The translations under genes were made by a program, and so were the position numbers. 64,000 nucleotides of DNA, taken from positions 1,550,001 through 1,614,000 of the forward strand of contig WJXW01000006.1 in assembly GCA_015832175.1 (NCBI GenBank), given 5' to 3'. The DNA is from Paraphaeosphaeria minitans. Its lineage: Eukaryota > Ascomycota > Dothideomycetes > Pleosporales > Didymosphaeriaceae. A model generated the notes under the pieces. It was not told the origin of the DNA, did not search any database, and saw only the letters and a program-made list of their open reading frames with translations. Of the stretch, positions 55,563 through 64,000 are shown one piece after another (within the stretch, counting starts at the first letter, position 1; each line of letters begins with the position of its first letter).

Positions 55563-57434
55563 ATGATCGCGGCAAGGATCCTCAAGCCTCAAGTAATTTC
55601 CATCGTTGAGAGAAGAGCATTGTCCGTTCGCCCAATATCACCACCAAATCGTGAGCGAAGAGCTGCAATCGTCCGAACAATTGCGACCAAAAGCAACGCA
55701 AAGGTGAAACGCGCGACAGTAATCAACCAGACATCTGAAGGTTTCAGCAACAACAAATCCGCAAGCTCCTCGAACATGTCGAAGCGCACCACATATGATC
55801 GATCCGAACTCGGTCATCCCTCCACCAAACGTGCTAAACAAATCGATGAGGACCGACCCTTTGACAATCTCGCTAAACTTCTCGAGGAGCAAGAAGAGAA
55901 AGAAGAAGTCACAAAGGTGGTCCACTGGTTCCGCCCCAAAGACCTCCGTATTCACGACAATACTGGTCTACATCATGCCTCGCACCTCTCGCAAAGTTCC
56001 AAGAAACCACTGATATGTATATATCTTCATTGCCCTGCAGAGGAAAGCTGGCACGGTACCAGCCCAGCCCGCATGGATTTCATGATCGAAGGCCTACGAC
56101 TAATGCAAGCGGAGCTCAAGGCGTTGAACGTTCCCCTTGTATTCTTAGAGTCGCAAGAACGGAAGGGTCACATCCCCACAGTTGCGAGGTTTCTGAACGA
56201 AAACCATGTATCGCACATATTCGCCAATTTCGAGTACGAGGTCGACGAGATCCGCCGGGACATTGGGCTAGTCCGAGAAGTCGGCAGCGACGTACAAGTC
56301 TCAATCTATCACGACCAAACCGTGGTTGAGCCTGGCTCTATACTCACCGGTAGCGGTAAGCCAATGAAAGTCTTCACACCCTATCATCGAGCTTGGCTTG
56401 ATAGAGTAAAGGAAGAACCGTCTTTGCTGGATATTCTGCCTGCACCAGCGAAGAACGAGCCCTCGGCTGCCAAGGACATCCAACCTCTTTTTGGTTGCAA
56501 GGTACCAGAAGCTGCGAAAGACAAGCAGTTCGCTTCGAACGATGACAAAAATCGCATCCGTAAATTATGGCCGGCAGGCCATGCAGCAGGCTTGAAACGC
56601 ATGGAATCTTTTCTATCTCAAATCGACAGTTATGCAGCTACTCGTTCAAATCCGGCCGAGAACAGCACCTCGCGAATGTCAGCTTATTTTTCCGCTGGCA
56701 TGGTGTCCGTGCGGGAAGCACTATCCAAGGTCTGCAAGTACAATGAAGGCAGCTCCGACTTCACCGAAGGCGGTTCGAGCCCCGGGGTGTACTCTTGGGT
56801 GCGCGAAATCGTATTTCGAGAATTGTATCGCCAGACACTGATGACAACACCGCACACGGGGATGAATCTTCCGCAAAACCTCAAATTTGATTTCGTAAAG
56901 TGGGAAGACGACGAGGAAGGGTGGGAGAAGTGGTACAAGGGAACCACGGGCGAACCTTTTATCGATGCTGGAATGCGGCAGTTGAACACGGAAGCATATA
57001 TGCACAACAGGTTGCGTATGAATGTCTCCAGCTATTTCTACTGCAACCTTCTTCTGGATTATCGACGAGGAGAGCGGTATTTCGCGGAGACGCTGATTGA
57101 TTGGGATCTGTCAAACAACACTCAGGGTTGGGAGCCCAGCTACACCGTATTCAACCCTGTATCACAGGCAGAGAAGAATGACCCTAGCGGTGACTACATA
57201 AGGAAATGTGGGTTTCTTCTGGGTACCATCTTAGCATAAAATCGAGACTGACTCCGCATAGGGGTACCAGAGCTGAAAGATGTCAAGGGTAAGGCGATCT
57301 TTGCGCCCTACGACCGGCTCAGCAAAGAAGAATTTGAGAAGCTCGGCTATCCGAAACCGCACGTCGACTGGAAGGAGACAAAGCAGCGAGCCATTGAACG
57401 ATTCAAGTCCAACATGCGCGATGCGACGCCTTGA
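55563..57434 (+). CDS. Divergent class I photolyase/cryptochrome homologue (two exons)
   Basis: Exons are 55563-57207 and 57262-57434; 605 residues. The join restores IRKWVPELKDVKG. The N-terminus is basic and presequence-like, and a second Met at residue 72 precedes an NLS-type KRAK, so mitochondrial and nuclear forms are possible, as in yeast Phr1. The photolyase alpha/beta domain starts at VVHWFRPKDLR (about 119) and the FAD domain ends the protein. At positions matched to E. coli photolyase, the dimer-contact Trp277 is Phe418, Glu274 is kept (Glu415), and electron-chain Trp359 is Tyr500. About ten residues are missing after NNTQGW (about 518-523), where families keep the second Trp and a Ser/Thr. 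These changes argue against ordinary CPD repair. It may be a cryptochrome-like receptor. Confidence 0.82.
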
Positions 57435-58358
57435 GCTACCGTTGTCATCCATTGCCCAGCACCCCTCTTATCTCTAGAAGACTTTGCTCGGACTCTCGCT
57501 TTCAGGACAGTAATATCACGTGGCCTTCGACTACCGCGGTAGAGGCTCATATCAGAAGAATCAAGCACCTGTTCAAATAGATCGAGCCAGGCTATCAGTG
57601 ACGAGTGAGATTCATTTCGGTGATGAATTAATCCTTCTTTCATTGCCATGAACCACCCAACAGACACGTCGACTCAACATGCTAGGAACCCCGAGTAGCT
57701 CGTCCCACTCTACGAGGAACCCGGCTAGTTCGCCAGCCATCGGAAGATTTCCAGCATCGAGATCTTACACGGGGCAGGTCTAAGCCATATTTCATCAGTA
57801 CTTCGAGCTGAGCATGGCATTGAGAAAGGGGAAAGGCTTACGCTACCGCACGATCCGCAAGTCTTAGTGCCCTCGCTGATAGAGGCGCTGCATTTGGGGC
57901 CTACACTCGCGAGTACAAGGTCAGCCGAGTCACAGTAGTGGATTCATCTACCCGTTGTCTACGCCTTAAGACAACGACTTTTGCACCGGAGCATCGTACA
58001 GTTGTTGTGCATGTTGACGGCTTCTAATGTGCTTTGATGAGAGGTAATGCAGTCGTGTGGTATGGTGCTTGGGTCTCGGTGATTTGCGATGAATTTTCTG
58101 CTGAGGTTGGGCTGAAGCCGTGGCGGGGTGGTGGGGTCGATAAATACGCGTGCCTTCAACCCGCGACGGAGGGGTCGTTTGCAGCATGCAGGGAAAGGGA
58201 GCTAATGCGCGCAGTCAGATGATGGTCGCGCGGGTAGAGCGGGCTAGGCTGTGATTGGTGAGGTGCAGTTGTAGCCGTGTGGAGTCCGGGGACCAATTCA
58301 CAGGGGCAAGGTGCTTACTCTGTACCTACGGGACATTATTATGAAAACCCATGGATAT
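57435..58358. other. Intergenic region
   Basis: About 920 bp between two convergent genes. It contains a partial internal duplication of a GAACCC..AGTTCGCC-like phrase near 57690-57735. No gene or RNA is recognised. Confidence 0.45.
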
Positions 58359-59189
58359 CTAAGACCTATTGTGTGCCACCACTTCGCCGTTGATGACGGC
58401 GAACCACCCGTCCTCCTTCCCTTCCATCTCCCTCCATGTCCGCGCGATTACTTCCAAATCTTCCTCGGTGCCCAATCCACTCTCTAGCACCCTGGTCTTG
58501 TAATCGCTCTTGGTGCTTCGCTCGGCCCACAACCCACACCACCACGCTCGCTCATCCGGTGTGCTGAATGTCCACGCACTGACGCTCGCGTCAATATCAC
58601 TCCTCGGGAAGCCAGCCTGCATGGCTATTGCATGCAGTCTCTTTCCGATGTCCGGATCGCATTTGATGCTCCTCGCAACCGATCTATAGAGGTCTAGCCA
58701 CTTGGCCATGCCCTCGTGGCGAGGGTAGTGGTTCATAGCACTATAATCGCAGTCACGGACCGCAACGATACCGCCTTTCCGAGCGAGCTTTTTCATTTCC
58801 TTCATTGCGCCGAGGGGATCTTGGAGGTGCTGTAGCACCTGGTGCGCATGTACAATGTCGAAGCCGCCCTCCTCGATGCCTGCAATAGCACTCCAGTGGA
58901 AGATGTCCCCGACCTCGAAACGTATATTTGTAATACCTTTCTCTTCGGCATGTTTCCTTGCTTTTAGTATGACTTCTTGAGAAGGGTCAATGGCGAGGAC
59001 TGAACCTTGAGGGATGCGGGCGGCGAGATCGATTGAGATGGTTCCCGGGCCACATCCTACGTCGAGGATTTTGAGAGACGTGTTGTTGAGGTGCGGAATA
59101 AGGTGTGGGCATGAGTTCTCCACCGTCCGCCAGCTGTGAGAGCGAAGGACTGAGGCGTGATGGCCGTGAAGATAAGGACCTGATGACAT
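58359..59189 (-). CDS. Class I SAM-dependent methyltransferase
   Basis: A single-exon 276-residue protein with clear motif I (ILDVGCGPGT, about residues 41-50), motif II/post I (VLAIDPSQEV), an Asp-containing VGDIFHW and motif IV-V region (FDIVHAHQVLQHLQDP). The C-terminal part has WWCGLWAERSTKSD. This is the Methyltransf_11/UbiE-like fold seen in many small-molecule methyltransferases. No other biosynthetic gene is adjacent, so the substrate is unknown. Length and the single exon are typical of fungal copies. The first ATG is followed by SSGPYLHGHHASVLRSHSWR, a common start for this fungal group. Confidence 0.85.
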   Translation of the reverse strand: MSSGPYLHGHHASVLRSHSWRTVENSCPHLIPHLNNTSLKILDVGCGPGTISIDLAARIPQGSVLAIDPSQEVILKARKHAEEKGITNIRFEVGDIFHWSAIAGIEEGGFDIVHAHQVLQHLQDPLGAMKEMKKLARKGGIVAVRDCDYSAMNHYPRHEGMAKWLDLYRSVARSIKCDPDIGKRLHAIAMQAGFPRSDIDASVSAWTFSTPDERAWWCGLWAERSTKSDYKTRVLESGLGTEEDLEVIARTWREMEGKEDGWFAVINGEVVAHNRS

Positions 59190-60716
59190 TTCCGGGTTTA
59201 CTTCGCTGCTGCAAATTTTCCCGCGTTCACTGGATGGTTTTTAGATAAAGCTATAGCCACAGAGGGAGTGTAAGCTGTGTTTGTAGTCTGGACTGAACAA
59301 GTGCGATGAAGGAGGTCAGCTTTATACGTCACAACCGCAGTCGACCTCCGAAGTCGACTCCGAACTAGAAGCGCTGCGAAAGCGGAAATATTGCGCACAT
59401 CGCACTCAGTGCAGCAGCACTCACTTGTCGGTCGTAGGACATCAAAGTGGTGAGCCTCGGAAGCTCACACTCCGATATCGGCTGATAGGTACCGTAGGTA
59501 TTGATTACATACTCGCGTACCAAATCGTCACGTGCATCACAGTCCTGTGCATACATGGATTCTTATGTATTGCCTCGAGGTCAGCTACTATGCCAAATTT
59601 TGCCTGGCTCCATACCCTGTTTCTTACTGCTCAATATCGATGGACCTGGGTTCGCAAGGTATGAGATGCAGAAGTGGCATTTCTACTCTAAATTCATCGC
59701 TAACGCGCCTAGTGAAACCTGTTCTTGGGGAATGGTAATAGTCGTCGTTGAGTGCAACATTCTTCTCGATTTCGGATGTAGGCGATGGTCTTGGATTCTC
59801 CGTAGCCTCTAATATGGTCCAACTTGGCCTTCTCGATCACAGTTGGTATGGTAAAGGAATCAAGGCTTAGCAACGGTATGATGTGAAAGTGGAGGCTCGC
59901 TGACCTAAGCTGTTGTGGCAATATATAGATTGAATGACAGGCTGCCTGCTGCTATGTACTGCAAGATGGCTCCAGCGGTCGCACATATGCTCAAGCAGTA
60001 AATCCATTGTCGAAACTTACAGTACACATGTACGGATTTAACTCGTGTCAGCACGTTATCTCTCCACAAAGTAAAGGAAACAACTGGAGCTAATTCGTAA
60101 TCCGGTAGTCGTGGGGATGCCGGCAATTAGCTGTCTACAAATGCGGAGAAGATTCGTGGGGAGGGTTTCCTGGGTAGATAGTGGGCCAGAGGCACGCGGA
60201 GTGATCATATGTAAAATTATCAGATCGCCTCGGAAGGCTTCCCCATAGGTATGCGGATGCTCGGAAGTTCGGGCGGCTGAGTGCCTACATGTCTTCCCAT
60301 GGGTGTAATATTATGATGGGCATATGACTGTCACAGTTAGCCTGTGCTTGTAGGTACGCAACTATGAAAGCATAACTGTTGCTAAACCGCAGTATTTCGA
60401 TGCAGTATCTTGAGCCGGTTCTGCTCGGATGCCTCTGCACAACTTAAATTTGGGTCATGGCTAGGGCTTACAAGCCTAGCCGAGGATCCCCGAGGGATAA
60501 CTTTTACCGTACGAACAGCTCTGTGAGCAATACTTAGCTATTTGCGCATTGCGACTTTCGTCGTTGAACTTGTGGAGTGTAAGTCTGGCTTGCGAAAAGC
60601 AAAAGCACATGGTGCCAATTTACCATATTTCATTGTCGGCTGCCATATTCCAATAGTAATTCCTCAATAGCCTGAGCAGAGGCACTGGCAGGTATTCAGT
60701 ACAACCAGTCATCTGC
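59190..60716. other. Intergenic region
   Basis: About 1.5 kb without a supported gene. Several short frames on both strands lack motifs. The 60200-60710 part is AT-richer. No tRNA or repeat is seen. Confidence 0.45.
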
Positions 60717-61814
60717 TCACATGATGGCAAGTGCATTTGGTGGGCTTGCGACACCTCCTCTGACGTTCAAGGGCTCGCTGGTAAGCATAAAGGTCCAGCG
60801 CTTTTGTTTCTCGCACTCCTGCGCAAGTTCTTCGAGCGCAAACATCTCCCCGATAGGCATGCCAAACCCAGCTAGCAGGATCTGGTGTAATGCATGCTCG
60901 GAAGGAGGCCAAGCTTCGAAACCAGGGCAGTCTCCTGCTACAGCAGCGATCTGCGTATTCCATAGCCAGCCAAGTACTTCGAAATTCCTCTCCATTCCTG
61001 GGTACTTGAAAGGACTTTTAGCCATGATCTTCTTTTTCGTTTCAATACTAACTTTCTCAAAGGCAGTGGTAAAGCCTAGTCACCGTCAGACGCGTTCTAG
61101 TAGTAGATAGTCTTCGCATACCAGTTCGCAGTAAGACAATGTCGCCAGCTTGAAATTCGAATTTGCACTCTTTAGCAATCTGCTTTGCAGTCTTCAAAGG
61201 AACAGCGTAGAAGTCTAAAGGGTCATACTCTATATTGTTCTTCGCCGCATATGAAACAAAGTCGATCAGGACGCCACGGCCTACAAAACCATGCTTGGCC
61301 CAAGCTAGGCGTATCAACGAGGTGACAATTTGATGATACAGAGTGAAATACCTTGTATACCAAGTCGTGGCGTCTTGTTCTCAATGATCTCTTTCTGCGT
61401 AAAGCCATTGTAGAAGCGGCCATCATCGAAACCCCAATGCCGTAATCCATCCCATTGTGTGCTTGTCTGTGTGTTGAAAGTTATGCGATCATCCTCCAGA
61501 TGGTCAGTATAGCCTTGGATCAGTTGGATCAGTCGTACATTCATGTTATCTTCCAGTTGAAAGATCTCGTGCTTGATGGTTTCACGAAATCCACCAGTGT
61601 GATCCATTTGTTCCAATGCCCAATTCAGGCCGAATCGCGTGCCGGTCTGCACTTCTTTTGCGGCTGCAACAACACGCTCCGGCGTCAGATGGTTAAGAGT
61701 CCCCAGCTCATGGTCTTTTCCCCAAAGACCCCAAGCCGAGTGTGGAGGGTGATCGGGATGAAGCGGTATTTCTGAAAACTGTGGATATGCTCGAGTCATC
61801 TGTGAGGAAGCCAT
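60717..61814 (-). CDS. Cyclase-family metal hydrolase (PF04199, three exons)
   Basis: Exons are 61814-61352, 61304-61122 and 61075-60717; 334 residues with all joins in frame (for example GIQ-AWAKHGF and RTG-FTTAF). It matches the kynurenine formamidase/cyclase superfamily of fungi: SAWGLWGKDHELGTLN near the start, then the STQWDGLRHWG motif with the metal-binding Asp and His (about 118-128), GRGVLIDF, and FQAGDIVLLRTG. The C-terminal part ends with ALHQILLAGFGMPIGEMFALEELA. Members hydrolyse cyclic amides or lactones; the fungal ones are largely uncharacterised. The first of the usual HxGTHxD histidines is replaced by Gln/Thr, which is normal for this fungal clade. Confidence 0.87.
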
Positions 61815-63427
61815 TGCGCTGTAGTTAGAAAAGACGAAGATGATGATGTTTCAAAGGAATAGGTACATATTCGCTTCGAAATGGCAATCATACTTTAGTT
61901 TTCATTCAACCAATACTCGGGCTTCAATGGGTCCCTGTTGTCGGTGGAGGGTTTGCGGGGTCTCGGTTATCAAACTCCGCTAGATCGATTCTAGACATAA
62001 ACCAGAAGCGCATCGTGTCTTCGGACTATCTACTTTGATTCTGTGGAGAATTGTTGGAAATCGATAGCCGCATCCGCCAAACATAGCGCAGCCACCACGT
62101 CCTTTCCACGCCCTTCGATATCATGGTCTTAAGAAGCAAATGTATCCATGCTTTACGCCCAGATAGGTTTCTCGCTGCGTAACAAGGAGTCTTGCGGATT
62201 TACACAACGTGATTGTGCGAACAAAGCGCCAACTGAGATTGTTCCTTTCTCTCGAACGTGACATTGTGCAAATGTGTGTCCTCTATAATTATAGCAACAC
62301 ACAATGCCAGTCGATAGAGTGTGAACAATGCTTTGACAGAGCCGTTCAAGTATAAGAAGCCTTGCCTCTCATAAAGTACCACAGCACAGGGCGCAGCCGT
62401 GCAGCACCAACACAGGTTACTTTGTGCCAACCCGTGGGAACCGCTAACATGCCAGACATCCACGCAATGCTTTTCCGACAGTGCATGCATCCGCCGGGCA
62501 AATAGGAAGCCCCTTGTTCCACACGCGCGTATTTGTGTGATGCATTATCTCCTCTGGTGATGGTGTTCTAGCGATGCATCCGTGTGACGATTCAAGTTCT
62601 CGCCGTCCCATTCGCCACGATGTTACTGTGACCTATAAGAGCACGATTCTAGCACCCTTCCAGATGTGAATCGAGTGAAATGATGTTCGTCCGTCAATAA
62701 AGGTCTGGACGGATATTCGAGTAACACAGATAAAACGACCGAGACGTCAGGATAGCTGCGAGCAGCTGAGGAATTAGCTGTATAGGGTATTGAAACCACC
62801 GTGTAAGTTATACTTCCCTAGTTAAATGCTGACAGCATGATAGGGTATTACTAGACAACGTTCTCAGCCCAGCTAAGTTACTCCCCTACCCTAGTAGCGC
62901 TGACCTATGTGTAGGGAAGGTGATCCTCAACTGTGAATACAAATAAGCTCGATTCAACAACAGTAAGCCTTTTTTGTTGTTGCTAACAGTAAACAGGGTT
63001 TGGATGAATAAGGATCGAAAAGTACCAGGTGAGTCTAGGCCAGCTTTAGTTATGTTTACTGTGAACAGGTTATGTGGCCAATGTCGTGTAGGACGGGTTC
63101 GTATGAACGTCGATTTGTTCAAGATTTACAGCCCAGTGAACAGGGCAGACAAAAGGTGAGTTCCTCTGCCCCGCAAAGCCGCTAAAGTAAGTGCAGGGAA
63201 CCACACAACTCTAGAAATATGATCCATCTTTCAGTGTCACCCGGTTTCGTCATCAGCTGTAGAAAAATGGAGGAGATTTCACGCACGGGTAAGTATGGAT
63301 TACAGGCCTTGAAGGAGGCGCAAAAGTATACTACAAAGAACAATTGAGAAGTTGTGCAACTGCCGAGTGTCCAATGAGCGATTTCAAGTAGAAAAATCGA
63401 GTCGTGGCACGGGTGTAGTCCACGTGC
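61815..63427. other. Intergenic region
   Basis: About 1.6 kb between the cyclase start and the 3' end of coq4. The 62760-63130 part is AT-rich, with several GTTTACTGTGAACAG / CAGTAAACAG-like phrases on both strands that look like scattered short repeats. No gene or RNA is recognised. Confidence 0.45.
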
Positions 63428-64000
63428 TCATACAGCTGCACCAGCAGCGGCTTCTCTTGCGGCTTTCTCCTTCTTTCTCGCCTCTCGTGCAGCTCTTCTC
63501 AGTTCCCTTAGATCCGGCGGCTTCTCGATGCCGAGCCTTGACCTGAGCTCGTCCACATCGGTCTCGAGCTCCTCCTCCCAGTACACGTTGATCACGTCGT
63601 CGCATTGCGCGCCGTTTCGTGCTGCCCAAGGACCGTATATGTCCCAAAATCTTCTCCATTCACCCTTCTTCAGTGTAAGAGCGCTGAACACAGCCAGTCC
63701 GGTCATGGGCAGCCCCGTGTTGGCGAACTCGAAAGCCTTGAGGGCCACTTCACCTTCGCGGAAGACTGGAAGGCCAACAAGCGCATGATAGAAGTCGTGA
63801 CACTCGCGATAGCGTTGCATGACATATGCACACTCTTCATCGTCGATGTAGCGGACCTGTGCTCGTGTGTCGGGAGACACGCCTTCTCGATCCAACCATT
63901 CCGTGTAGACATGGCCAACGGTATTCTTAGGGAGTAAACGAAGCCGAGGGATATTGAGCGAAGTCGACGTCAGACGCGGCCGGTCACGCAGTATTCTTCG
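63428..64000 (-). CDS. coq4: Coenzyme Q biosynthesis protein Coq4 (partial, N-terminus off the window)
   Basis: The minus-strand frame is open from the right edge, with the C-terminal 190 residues visible. The frame at the edge reads [10 protein letters not shown], then [24 protein letters not shown]. The Coq4 zinc motif follows as [12 protein letters not shown] with a downstream Glu (REGE), then [16 protein letters not shown] and [12 protein letters not shown]. The end is a Lys/Arg/Ala-rich tail, as in other fungal Coq4 proteins. Coq4 is a mitochondrial matrix-side scaffold and C1-decarboxylase/hydroxylase partner in the CoQ synthome. The start, presequence and any first intron lie beyond base 64000. 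Confidence 0.95.
   Translation of the reverse strand, partial: RRILRDRPRLTSTSLNIPRLRLLPKNTVGHVYTEWLDREGVSPDTRAQVRYIDDEECAYVMQRYRECHDFYHALVGLPVFREGEVALKAFEFANTGLPMTGLAVFSALTLKKGEWRRFWDIYGPWAARNGAQCDDVINVYWEEELETDVDELRSRLGIEKPPDLRELRRAAREARKKEKAAREAAAGAAV

Noticed and set aside
63428..64000. Treating the frame as complete from the ATG at 63895
   Set aside because: Conserved Coq4 residues continue upstream of that codon to the window edge, so the gene is truncated by the window.

Overview
The window is nuclear DNA of a filamentous ascomycete. Genes are interrupted by short introns (about 45-75 bp, GT..AG). There is a HET-domain (heterokaryon incompatibility) gene, a fungal-type carotenoid/rhodopsin cluster, fungal mitochondrial proteins (Rcf1, Coq4), a Dsc4-like DUF1746 protein and a GRAM-domain protein. 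A Dothideomycete is my best guess from the overall gene set and the CarO-type opsin, but the sequence alone does not prove it. All exon coordinates were worked out by hand from splice sites and reading frame.

Layout. 0.4-5.7 kb: a mitochondrial ADCK1/Mcp2-type UbiB kinase-like gene and a secreted M28 aminopeptidase. 5.7-13.3 kb: a gene-poor stretch ending in minisatellites (35-bp, 45-bp and 27/29-bp units) and a CAC/CATCAC microsatellite. 13.4-15.2 kb: a bZIP regulator whose open frame has no upstream AUG. 15.2-20.4 kb: a second gene-poor stretch with 9-bp, 7-bp and 4-bp arrays. 20.4-22.4 kb: divergent dsc4-like and rcf1 genes. 22.8-29.4 kb: an accessory block with three RING or RING-like genes and one HET gene, two of which carry a single in-frame stop. 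30.3-35.8 kb: a GT90 glycosyltransferase, a 4HBT thioesterase and a two-Myb telobox-like protein. 36.4-42.9 kb: the retinal/rhodopsin cluster carX, carRA and opsin. 43.9-54.5 kb: a GRAM/DUF3292-like protein, a peroxisomal-type enoyl-CoA isomerase/hydratase, a small mitochondrial membrane protein, the sorting nexin Vps5 and a secreted alkaline phosphatase. 55.6-63.9 kb: a divergent class I photolyase homologue, a methyltransferase, a PF04199 cyclase-like hydrolase, and coq4 running off the right edge.

How the genes fit together. CarRA makes phytoene and cyclises lycopene. CarX-type dioxygenases cleave beta-carotene to retinal. The opsin binds retinal through its Schiff-base lysine and has the Asp/Thr/Asp pattern of an outward proton pump. 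The phytoene desaturase (carB/al-1) that such clusters often include is not in this window. A photolyase/cryptochrome homologue with altered photolyase residues lies about 13 kb further on, so two light-related functions share the region. CoQ-related genes (Mcp2-type and Coq4) lie at opposite ends, probably by chance. I see no virus, no intact transposon, no CRISPR array and no convincing tRNA or rRNA gene.
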